From assembly GCA_003246455.1 (NCBI GenBank), contig QKAF01000022.1:1-64000 (forward strand): a stretch of DNA of 64,000 nt, given 5' to 3'. Each line of letters starts with the position of its first letter. Position 1 is the stretch's first letter. The notes below the pieces were generated by a model. That model made no database searches. It saw only the letters and a list, made by a program, of their open reading frames with translations, and was not told where the DNA came from. Below, piece by piece: positions 9,211 to 16,401 of the stretch. This DNA is from Bacteroidota bacterium. GTDB lineage: Bacteria; Bacteroidota; Ignavibacteria; SZUA-365. The position numbers and the translations under genes are program-made.

Positions 9211-9247
9211 GCTGCAGTCCTTTTCTTTCCGCCGTGTTCCGCGCTGC

Positions 9248-10231
9248 TCAGCCGAGTCCGAGCTGGACCAGGTCGTGCATGTGGACGATGCCGATGGGCA
9301 CGCGCGCCTCGTCGGTGACGATCAGCTGCGTGATTTTATGCTGTTCCATGAGTTCCAGCGCACTCGCGGCTAGCGTGCTGGAGAGAATCGTTTTCGGCCG
9401 CGTGTTCATGACGTCGACCGCGAGCAGGTTCTTGATGTCCGTGTCGCGCTCGAGGAGGCGCCGCAGATCTCCGTCGGTTATCATCCCGACCAGCTGACCG
9501 TCGTCGTCGGTCACGCAGGTTGCGCCAAGGCGTTTCGAGGTGATTTCCAGGATGGCGTCTTTCAGGGGCACTGCCTGGTGGACGCGCGGCACTTCGTCTC
9601 CCGCGGTCATGATTTCATTTACCCGGAGAAGCAGGCGCTTCCCGAGACTTCCGCCGGGATGGAACAGGGCGAAATCCTCCGCCGTGAAATCCCGCTTCTT
9701 CAGTAGCGCGACGGCGAGGGCGTCGCCCAGCGCGAGCGCCGCGGTCGTCGAGGCGGTGGGCGCCAGGTTGTGCGGACAGGCCTCCTCGCGGACGCTCGCA
9801 TCAAGTATGATATCGGAATGATCGGCGAGCGACGACGCTCCGGTGTTGCCGAGGATGGAAATGACCTTGACGCCGATGCGGGAGAATATGGGAAGGATCA
9901 GTTTCAGCTCCTCGGTCACCCCGCTTTTGGAAAGGAGTAGCACAACATCCTCGCTCCGCACCATCCCCAGGTCCCCGTGAATCGCATCGGCGGGATGCAG
10001 GTAGATCGCCGGGGTCCCCGTGCTGTTCATGGTCGCAACGATCTTTCGCGCAATGAGGCCGCTTTTCCCGATGCCCGCGACGATCACCCGTCCCTTGCTG
10101 TGGTAGATCAGTTCCACCGCGCGGGTGAAGTCCTCGCCGATACGGTCAATGATGCTCAGCAGCGCTTCTGCCTCGATGCGGACGACGTCGCGGCCATTTT
10201 CTGCAATCCGGCTGTCTGTCATAGGTGTCAC
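9248..10231 (-). CDS. kdsD: Arabinose-5-phosphate isomerase (KpsF/GutQ/KdsD family)
   Basis: 327 residues: a sugar isomerase (SIS) domain at about 40-175 (VIVAGIGKSGLIARKIVATM; HPADAIHGDLGMV) followed by two CBS domains at about 205-327. The enzyme converts ribulose-5-phosphate to arabinose-5-phosphate, the first step to Kdo, the inner-core sugar of lipopolysaccharide. This fits the lipid A genes at 0.3-3.5 kb and the family 9 glycosyltransferase at 61 kb. An in-frame Met three residues in (MTDSRI) could also be the start. Its start abuts the stop of the yjbQ gene with no gap. Confidence 0.93.
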   Translation of the reverse strand: MTPMTDSRIAENGRDVVRIEAEALLSIIDRIGEDFTRAVELIYHSKGRVIVAGIGKSGLIARKIVATMNSTGTPAIYLHPADAIHGDLGMVRSEDVVLLLSKSGVTEELKLILPIFSRIGVKVISILGNTGASSLADHSDIILDASVREEACPHNLAPTASTTAALALGDALAVALLKKRDFTAEDFALFHPGGSLGKRLLLRVNEIMTAGDEVPRVHQAVPLKDAILEITSKRLGATCVTDDDGQLVGMITDGDLRRLLERDTDIKNLLAVDVMNTRPKTILSSTLAASALELMEQHKITQLIVTDEARVPIGIVHMHDLVQLGLG

Positions 10232-10651
10232 TTATTCTCCGATGAACTGAACGACCAGCTCGCGGAAACGCGGGCGGGTATCATAATCGATGAGGACGAT
10301 CTGCTGCCAGGTTCCCAGCAGGAATTTCCCGTGACCGAACGGGATGGTCGTGCTCGGCCCGAGCAGCGAGGCACGCACATGCGAGTGGCCGTTTCCGTCG
10401 TTCCAGGTCTCCTCATGAAAATAACGCGCATTGCGCGGAATAAGGCGATCCATGAGGAGCGTGAAGTCCTTTTTCAGGCCGGGTTCGTATTCGATGGTCG
10501 TCAGTCCCGCGGTGGATCCCGGGACGAACACGAGCATGTTCCCGGTCTTCAGCTTGTGCTTGTGCAGCAGCAGCGCAAGGCGGTCGGTGAGGTCGATCAT
10601 GTCGCCGTCGCCGCGCGTTTCAATGCTGAGTGAATCATTGACGATGGTCAT
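10232..10651 (-). CDS. YjbQ/UPF0047 family protein
   Basis: 139 residues covering the whole UPF0047/YjbQ fold. Conserved features are GSTAGLTTIEYEPGL, the histidine-rich stretch around GNGHSHVRASLLG, and the C-terminal GTWQQIVLIDYD. The family is annotated as secondary thiamine-phosphate synthase because members can replace ThiE in tests; the native role is uncertain. It overlaps the upstream gene by 4 bases and directly abuts kdsD, so it belongs to the same minus-strand operon. Confidence 0.9.
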   Translation of the reverse strand: MTIVNDSLSIETRGDGDMIDLTDRLALLLHKHKLKTGNMLVFVPGSTAGLTTIEYEPGLKKDFTLLMDRLIPRNARYFHEETWNDGNGHSHVRASLLGPSTTIPFGHGKFLLGTWQQIVLIDYDTRPRFRELVVQFIGE

Positions 10652-11517
10652 TGTGGTACTCGCGTCAGGTCGTGAGAGGTGAGTGTCCGGTAGTTCTTTA
10701 TGTAGAACAGCTGATGGTCTTTGAGGAAAAAGGAATCGATTCCGGTCGCAGTCGCCTCGTCGACGATCGTATCGCGAAACAGGACGGTGTCGCTTTCCGC
10801 GTCCAGCGCGACAAATTCCTGCTTGAAGCTGCGCTGCCTGCCGGGGAGCGCCTCATGCCACGAAAACAGCACGAGCCCGCTGTCGGTCAGAAGGTCGAGG
10901 TTCCCGGCGATCACGGCGGGATCGGCGATGGCGTGGACGCGCGCGCGCAGGGCGGAGAATGCCGGATGCGTTTCGTCAAAGGGCTCGGGATAGCGGTAGC
11001 CGGCGAAACTTTCCTGTTCGTTCAGGACGGCCCGCATCGTCGCGACACGCTCGTTCTGCTGCCCCAGTTCCTCGACGACGGAGCCGTCGTCCCGCGAGAG
11101 GCGGAGCACATGAAGTCCGTCGAAACGTTCCTGCGATGCATAGACGCTGCCGTCGAATGCGAAGAGGAACGCCAGTTCGGAGTTGCTCCACAGGGGCGCG
11201 CCGGTCGCGAGATCGTACGCGTGGATGCCGAGATGCTGCGGCATATCGGGCTTGCGGAATCCGTGAAGGTAGAAGCGTCCGTCATCGATGTCTTCGAGAC
11301 CGACCCACCACGGCTCCTCGAGTCGCAGATCGGTCCACACGAGCGCTCCGTCCGCTTCGCTGCAGCAGAAAAACCACGAATTCTTCGCTTCGAGATCGCG
11401 CGCCTCGCCGAGGATGAGTCCGGTATTCGAGAATTTCAGTCGCCAGAGCGTACCGCCTGCGTCGAGGCGCCACGCCGGCTGCCAGGGATTGCCGCCGCTG
11501 CGTCGGAACAGTTTCAT
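10648..11517 (-). CDS. Conserved hypothetical protein, DUF4905-like
   Basis: 289 residues with no signal peptide or membrane span. The sequence is rich in repeated beta-hairpin-like segments of the form W-x-L/D-...-G-x-L-x-W (AWRLDAGGTLWRLKF, SEADGALVWTDL, YDLATGAPLWSNSEL, LSRDDGSVVEEL), which suggests a beta-propeller-like or WD/PQQ-like fold. It resembles the DUF4905 proteins of Bacteroidota and relatives, from memory only. It is the first gene of the minus-strand operon that continues into yjbQ, kdsD and the MTHFR fusion. Function unknown. Confidence 0.7.
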   Translation of the reverse strand: MKLFRRSGGNPWQPAWRLDAGGTLWRLKFSNTGLILGEARDLEAKNSWFFCCSEADGALVWTDLRLEEPWWVGLEDIDDGRFYLHGFRKPDMPQHLGIHAYDLATGAPLWSNSELAFLFAFDGSVYASQERFDGLHVLRLSRDDGSVVEELGQQNERVATMRAVLNEQESFAGYRYPEPFDETHPAFSALRARVHAIADPAVIAGNLDLLTDSGLVLFSWHEALPGRQRSFKQEFVALDAESDTVLFRDTIVDEATATGIDSFFLKDHQLFYIKNYRTLTSHDLTRVPQ

Positions 11518-11658
11518 AGTCGTCGCGTCATCTCCATGGGTTTTGAATTCCGCTATCCACGGAACATCTTACTGGATCAAAACTCCTTTAAACTGTAATT
11601 TACACAAACAGAACGCAAGATACACCGGCGCGCGGAACGAAGCGCGAAGTGAGAAACC

Positions 11659-12012
11659 ATGACGGACCAGGCAGAGACACCGTATCGCAACACCATCGGC
11701 AGTATCGTCAGCTGGGCACTGCTCCGCGCCGCGATCGTCATCGGGATCGCCCTCATCCTGATCGAGTATGTCCGCTGGATCGATTATTCGACCTGGGTCG
11801 CGCTGACGCTCATCATGATCTATGCCGTCGTCATTCATCCGATGCAGGTGCAGTACCGCATCTATCAGGACGAAACGAAGAACGTCATTGCCGGGACGCT
11901 GTGCGCCTCCTGCAAGTATTTCGAACCCACGGGGGTGCTGTGCTCAAAACTCGACGAGCATGTCAGTGAGGACATCATCCCGTGTGAGGGAGAACTGTGG
12001 GAGCCGAAATAG
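11659..12012 (+). CDS. Small membrane protein with a cytosolic or periplasmic four-Cys tail
   Basis: 117 residues. Two hydrophobic segments at about 15-35 (ALLRAAIVIGIALILIEYV) and 43-60 (VALTLIMIYAVVIHPM) are followed by a soluble tail containing four cysteines in the pattern C-x2-C-x9-C-x14-C (LCASCKYFE...VLCSKLDE...IPCEG). The spacing suits a metal or Fe-S site or two disulfides. It is 36 bases ahead of a diheme cytochrome lipoprotein gene on the same strand, so a redox-related role is possible, but I do not recognise the family. Confidence 0.7.
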   Translation: MTDQAETPYRNTIGSIVSWALLRAAIVIGIALILIEYVRWIDYSTWVALTLIMIYAVVIHPMQVQYRIYQDETKNVIAGTLCASCKYFEPTGVLCSKLDEHVSEDIIPCEGELWEPK

Positions 12013-12048
12013 AACCTGATTCCCTGAAAATTGAAAGGATTCCGATAC

Positions 12049-12798
12049 ATGAAATTCCATGGAGCGATTTGTCTGGCCGCGGCCGCGGCGCTGCTGTTCG
12101 GGTGCGGTAACGGGACACGGAAAAATGCCGGGACGAGCGGAATGAACACCGCCCAGCTCGAAGAACTCGCACAGAAGGGGCAGGAAATATTCCGTGACCG
12201 CAAGCTCGGGGAGTCCGGCATCGCGTGCATGGACTGCCACACCGACTACGACGAGGAGAGCAAGAATGACGGCCGGGTGCGGGCGGGACACAGCGTGCTC
12301 GGCGCGCACCGGCGCGCACAGACCTGGAATGGCGAATTCACCGGCGACGCCCTGCGCCGCACCGCGGCTGGTGCCGCGAAATGTGCTTTCCAATTCCAGG
12401 CGCGCGGCCAGAACATCGAGACCGCCCTCAGCGCGGACGAAGCGGCAGCCCTGATGGCGTTCTACGAGTACATCTCGCCCGAGGATGAACCGCCCATGCT
12501 GAACTGGACGGCCGTCACGTATCCGGGTGATCCGGATTTCAACGCCGAGGCATTCGACAAGGAAATCGAAACCATCGAATCGCTTCGCGGCGACGCTGTG
12601 CACGGGGAACGCGTTTTCGGCATGGCCTGCGCGTTCTGCCACGAAAACGGGCTCGGCGCGCCGATGCGCGTCGTGAAGCGCAAGGTGGAGCACCTGCCGC
12701 GCGCGGTCCGTTCCGGAGACGAAACCATGCCGTTTTTCTCGCGTGACAAGCTCACCGACCAGGACATCGCGGACATCAAAGCCTTCATCGCGCGATAA
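12049..12798 (+). CDS. Diheme c-type cytochrome lipoprotein
   Basis: 249 residues from the ATG at 12049, which has AAAGGA nine bases upstream; a TTG six codons earlier is less likely. A signal peptide ends in a lipobox (LLFGC), so the mature protein is membrane-anchored in the periplasm. Two covalent heme sites are visible: CMDCH near residue 62 and CAFCH near residue 200, separated by a domain with a lone Cys (AAKCAFQFQ) followed by helix-forming sequence (LSADEAAALMAFYEYI). The layout recalls diheme cytochromes of the SoxA or peroxidase-related type, but the redox partner is unknown. It overlaps the downstream glycosylase by one base. Confidence 0.87.
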   Translation: MKFHGAICLAAAAALLFGCGNGTRKNAGTSGMNTAQLEELAQKGQEIFRDRKLGESGIACMDCHTDYDEESKNDGRVRAGHSVLGAHRRAQTWNGEFTGDALRRTAAGAAKCAFQFQARGQNIETALSADEAAALMAFYEYISPEDEPPMLNWTAVTYPGDPDFNAEAFDKEIETIESLRGDAVHGERVFGMACAFCHENGLGAPMRVVKRKVEHLPRAVRSGDETMPFFSRDKLTDQDIADIKAFIAR

Positions 12799-13397
12799 TG
12801 ACCATTCTCCCTTCCGCATTCTACCGGCGTCCCACGCTCACGGTGGCGCGGGAGCTCATCGGCAAGGTCTTCATCCGCCGCCTTGACGATCGTCTGCTCC
12901 GCGGGCGCATCGTCGAGGTGGAAGCCTACCACCAGAACGACGACGCGGCGTCGCATTCCTTCCGCGGCCGCAGTGCGCGTAATGACGTCATGTTTCGGGC
13001 AGGCGGCCTGCTGTACGTGTATTTCACCTACGGCATGCACTTCTGCATGAACGTCGTGACGGAAGACGAGGGAGTGGGAGCGGCGGTTCTCCTGCGAGCG
13101 GTCGAACCCCTCGACGGAATCGATATGATGCGCGTGCATCGCGGGGCGGGAAAAAAGGACCGTGAACTCGCAAATGGCCCGGCGAAATTCTGCCAGGCGT
13201 TCGGCATCGACAGGGAGGCGAACGGTTTCCCGCTCGACGGTTCCGTGGTGGGCATCGCCGATGCCGCGGACGTCCCGTCGTCGCGGATCCTCGCCACTTC
13301 CCGCGTCGGCATCCGCCGCAGCACGGACCTCCCCTGGCGTTTTCTCGAAAAAGAGTCCCCGTGGGTCTCGCCGGGACGCCCCTCCGCCATACTCTGA
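12798..13397 (+). CDS. 3-methyladenine DNA glycosylase (AAG/MPG family)
   Basis: 199 residues, full length for the bacterial AAG family. It excises alkylated purines (3-methyladenine, hypoxanthine) from DNA. Recognisable motifs are ARELIGKVF, the catalytic Glu segment GRIVEVEAYHQNDDAASH, FRGRSARNDVMF, the membrane-like core YVYFTYGMHFCMNVV, and LANGPAKFCQAFGID. The ATG shares an A with the TAA of the cytochrome gene, indicating translational coupling, an odd partnership with no obvious shared function. Confidence 0.93.
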   Translation: MTILPSAFYRRPTLTVARELIGKVFIRRLDDRLLRGRIVEVEAYHQNDDAASHSFRGRSARNDVMFRAGGLLYVYFTYGMHFCMNVVTEDEGVGAAVLLRAVEPLDGIDMMRVHRGAGKKDRELANGPAKFCQAFGIDREANGFPLDGSVVGIADAADVPSSRILATSRVGIRRSTDLPWRFLEKESPWVSPGRPSAIL

Positions 13398-13423
13398 CAG
13401 GGCCCAAATCCCTGATTTTTTTT
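13398..13423 (+). terminator. Intrinsic terminator after the glycosylase gene
   Basis: A five-base stem (13398-13402 with 13410-13414) begins right after the stop codon and is followed by A and eight T. The stem is short but the T run is long. Confidence 0.6.
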
Positions 13424-13618
13424 GACCTGTAAAAAAATATTACCGGTCTTGGTATCTGTTTATTTTTTTCACATTTTTCTCCCTGAGCGCAGACACATTT
13501 GCATTGCAGTAACCCGTCGAATGTGACCAAGGCATGCCATCCGATTACGCTTGTATAGATTTATCCTCGCAGACTTCTCGCCTTTTCTTCCCCCTGCAAC
13601 AATACAAAGGAAGGTATC
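13424..13618 (+). promoter_or_regulatory. AT-rich leader upstream of the nuoEFG-like operon
   Basis: This stretch is much more AT-rich than its surroundings, with several A and T runs (13424-13475). A TAGATTTA at 13556-13563 fits the TAnnTTTn element, but the -33 position reads CATG, a weak match. I see no gene in it. It is the most likely promoter region for the plus-strand genes that run from 13619 to 20133. Confidence 0.4.
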
Positions 13619-14113
13619 ATGAGCACGGGTGCCTACGCGTTCCTCCTATTCGGAGATTCCGAGCATTTAGTCCCCGGCATTGAGACAGTCAGAAAGTTGC
13701 CCGCCCTTCAGGCGTGGCACGCTGTTGACGGCCATTACCATCTCGCGCTTGCCCTGGCCTCGGCCGACGAGGACGTGCGAGCCTCACTGCGTGCGATCGA
13801 CGGTGCGCAGGACCTCCTGTTCTGCACCGTGGAGAAGGAGCTTGTCGGCGGCTTCACGGCCGACGCCGAGCATTGCCACGCATGGCTGACGATGGAGATT
13901 GACGCGGACAAGCGCGTCGATGTCGAGAGCCAGCTGCAGTCGCTCGACGGCCTGCAGTTCGGCGCGCTCGCCTTCGGCGACTGCGGCTGCGTCGCAGCAC
14001 TCAGCGGCGATACCTTCGAGCAGATCGACAAGGCGGTCGATCGGCACATCCGTCCCCTCGACGGTGTGCTGAGAATCAAGCGGGACTGGATCATCGACCT
14101 CACCCAACTTTAG
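13619..14113 (+). CDS. Tandem ACT/RAM-like small protein ahead of nuoE
   Basis: 164 residues that appear to be two copies of a beta-alpha-beta-beta-alpha-beta unit. Copy one runs about 4-75 (AYAFLLFG... LPALQAWHAVDGHYHLALALAS... FCTVEKEL), copy two about 86-164 (CHAWLTMEID... LDGLQFGALAFGDCGCVAALSGD... IIDLTQL). This resembles the effector-binding (RAM) half of Lrp/AsnC regulators, with the DNA-binding half missing. It ends 10 bases before nuoE and is probably co-transcribed. It may be a metabolite sensor or a structural partner; I do not recognise a named family, and the fold is inferred from pattern only. Confidence 0.75.
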   Translation: MSTGAYAFLLFGDSEHLVPGIETVRKLPALQAWHAVDGHYHLALALASADEDVRASLRAIDGAQDLLFCTVEKELVGGFTADAEHCHAWLTMEIDADKRVDVESQLQSLDGLQFGALAFGDCGCVAALSGDTFEQIDKAVDRHIRPLDGVLRIKRDWIIDLTQL

Positions 14114-14123
14114 AGGCAGACAG

Positions 14124-14618
14124 ATGGCAGAACAACACTCTGACGAATTCAAACAATTCAACGTCGACCTCTGGAAATTCGACGGGCATGAGGGTGCGCT
14201 CATCCCGTTGCTGCAGTCGGCGCAGGACACCTACGGGTACGTACCGGAAAAAGCCATTCATTACATCAGCAACGTGACGGGAATTCCCGCAGCGGAGATT
14301 TACGGCGTCGTGACGTTCTACGCACAGTTTCGCACGCGTCCGCTGGGGAAAAACATCATCCGTGTCTGCAACGGCACGGCCTGCCACGTCAATGGCGTGA
14401 AGATGCTCTACAGCACGCTGCAGGAAGAGCTGGGCATAAACTATGAGGAGACCACCGAAGACGGACTCTTCTCCCTCGTCTCGGTCGCCTGCATCGGCTG
14501 CTGCTCGCTCGCGCCGGTGCTGACGATCAACGGCGAAGTGTTTGGCCGCCTCACCGCGGCGAAGACGCGGAAAATCTTTCGCGACTTCAAGAATCGCAGC
14601 AAGGCAACGGATCAGTAA
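14124..14618 (+). CDS. nuoE: NuoE/HydC-type [2Fe-2S] thioredoxin-like subunit
   Basis: 164 residues, the usual length. A helical N-terminus is followed by the thioredoxin-like [2Fe-2S] domain with cluster ligands C82 and C87 (CNGTACHV) and C123 and C127 (CIGCC). This subunit passes electrons from the NADH-oxidising FMN subunit, both in complex I and in soluble HydABC-type hydrogenases and formate dehydrogenases. It is 17 bases upstream of the NuoF gene. The sequence alone does not tell complex I NuoE from HydC; the neighbours favour a HydC-like role. Confidence 0.95.
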   Translation: MAEQHSDEFKQFNVDLWKFDGHEGALIPLLQSAQDTYGYVPEKAIHYISNVTGIPAAEIYGVVTFYAQFRTRPLGKNIIRVCNGTACHVNGVKMLYSTLQEELGINYEETTEDGLFSLVSVACIGCCSLAPVLTINGEVFGRLTAAKTRKIFRDFKNRSKATDQ

Positions 14619-14635
14619 CCCGGATAGGTGAATAC

Positions 14636-16393
14636 ATGAAAACAGTACTCGTAGGACTCGGAACCTGTGGAATTTCCGCGGGCGGTGAGAAGGTTTTCCG
14701 GGCGCTTCAGGAAGAACTCAAGGAGCATCCGGGTGCATTTGTTCTCAAGGAGACCGGCTGTATCGGTATGTGCTACCGTGAGCCGCTGATCGAAATTCAG
14801 GACGGCGAAGGCGAAAGCCACCTGTACGCGGAGGTAACGCCCGAGCGCGTCGGCCGCATCATCGAGGAGGACGTCCTCGGCGGCACGAACATCGAAGAAT
14901 GGCTTGCCCTCGGCAATGGAAGGGAAGAAGGATTTTTCGACAACCAGGTCCGGATCGTGCTGCGCAACAGCGGCGTGATCGATCCGGGTTCGATCGAGGA
15001 ATATCTCGCCCGTGACGGATACAAGGCCGTGCGGAAAGTGCTGACCGAGATGACGCCCGAAGGAGTGATCAGCGAAGTGCTCGCTTCGGGACTCCGCGGC
15101 CGTGGCGGCGGCGGCTTCCCGACGGGAAAGAAGTGGGAATTCACGCGCGCATCCGCAGGCGACAAGAAGTACATCATCTGCAACGCCGACGAAGGCGATC
15201 CCGGCGCGTTCATGGACCGCTCGGTGCTCGAAAGCGATCCGCACTCCGTGCTCGAGGGCATGATGATCGCGGGCTTCGCCATCGGTGCGGACGACGCCTA
15301 CATCTACTGCCGTGCGGAATACCCGAAGGCCATCGCGCGTCTCCGGCAGGCGATATCCCAGGCCGAACGGCGGGGGCTGCTCGGCGACAACATCCTCGAC
15401 AGCGGATTCAATTTCCATATCAAGATCAAGGAAGGCGCCGGTGCGTTCGTCTGCGGTGAGGAAACCGCACTGATCGCATCGATCGAAGGACGCCGCGGCA
15501 TGCCGCGATTCCGTCCGCCGTTCCCCGCCGTTTCCGGACTCTGGGGCAAGCCGACGAACATCAACAACGTCGAGACTTTCGCGAATATCCCGTGGATCCT
15601 GCTCAACGGCGGCGCCGCATTCGCGGCGTACGGCACCGAGAACAGCAAGGGAACGAAGGTCTTCGCCATGGCGGGCAAGGTGCGTCGCACCGGTCTGATC
15701 GAAGTGCCGATGGGACTCACCATCAACTCGATCATCTTCGACGTCTGCGGCGGGATCATCGACGACAAGCGCTTCAAAGCCGTGCAGATGGGCGGTCCGT
15801 CGGGCGGCTGCATCCCGGCCGAAATGTGCGACCTCTCCGTCGACTACCAGGAAGTCAACAAAACCGGGGCCATCATGGGCTCGGGCGGATTGATCGTGAT
15901 GGACGAGACCACGTGCATGGTGGACGTGGCGAAATTCTTCCTCACTTTCACGCAGGCGGAATCCTGCGGGAAATGCACGTTCTGCCGCATCGGGACCAAG
16001 CGCATGCTCGAGATTCTCGAGCGCATCACCGACGGGCAGGGCACGATGGAAGATCTCGACAACCTCTCCGAGCTGAGCGAGCAGATCCGCGCGGCATCCC
16101 TCTGCGGTCTCGGACAGACCGCACCCAATCCGGTGATCACCACGCTCAAGTACTTCCGTGACGAGTACGTCGCGCACATCGAGGACAAGAAATGTCCGGC
16201 GCATGTCTGCACGCCGCTGCTCACCTACACGATCAACGATCTCTGCAACGGCTGTACCGCCTGTGCCCGCGCCTGTCCGACGGCCGCGATCACCGGCGAA
16301 CGCAAGGAGATGCATCTGATCGATCAGGACCTTTGCATCAAATGTGGTAAATGTTTCACGGTCTGTCGCTTCGACGCGGTAGTGAAGGATTAA
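14636..16393 (+). CDS. nuoF: NuoF/HydB-type NADH-binding flavoprotein with extra Fe-S domains
   Basis: 585 residues, against about 430-450 for complex I NuoF. Layout: a thioredoxin-like N-terminal domain (about 1-95, TCGISAGG and GCIGMCYREP, three Cys visible), the NADH/FMN core (GRGGGGFPTGKKWEF at 155; NADEGDPGAFMDR; CGEETALIASIEG), the [4Fe-4S] site with C444, C447, C450 and C490, and a C-terminal ferredoxin domain with two [4Fe-4S] motifs at C537 (CNGCTACARACP) and C567 (CIKCGKCFTVC). This is the HydB layout of electron-bifurcating enzymes and NAD-dependent formate dehydrogenases, not that of the classical complex I subunit. It is followed 8 bases later by the NuoG-like gene. Confidence 0.95.
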   Translation: MKTVLVGLGTCGISAGGEKVFRALQEELKEHPGAFVLKETGCIGMCYREPLIEIQDGEGESHLYAEVTPERVGRIIEEDVLGGTNIEEWLALGNGREEGFFDNQVRIVLRNSGVIDPGSIEEYLARDGYKAVRKVLTEMTPEGVISEVLASGLRGRGGGGFPTGKKWEFTRASAGDKKYIICNADEGDPGAFMDRSVLESDPHSVLEGMMIAGFAIGADDAYIYCRAEYPKAIARLRQAISQAERRGLLGDNILDSGFNFHIKIKEGAGAFVCGEETALIASIEGRRGMPRFRPPFPAVSGLWGKPTNINNVETFANIPWILLNGGAAFAAYGTENSKGTKVFAMAGKVRRTGLIEVPMGLTINSIIFDVCGGIIDDKRFKAVQMGGPSGGCIPAEMCDLSVDYQEVNKTGAIMGSGGLIVMDETTCMVDVAKFFLTFTQAESCGKCTFCRIGTKRMLEILERITDGQGTMEDLDNLSELSEQIRAASLCGLGQTAPNPVITTLKYFRDEYVAHIEDKKCPAHVCTPLLTYTINDLCNGCTACARACPTAAITGERKEMHLIDQDLCIKCGKCFTVCRFDAVVKD

Positions 16394-16401
16394 GGTGCCC
16401 C

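Noticed and set aside
9211-9247. SAM or cobalamin riboswitch ahead of the methionine-synthase/MTHFR fusion
   Set aside because: Only 37 bases separate it from kdsD, and no riboswitch-like conserved stems are seen.
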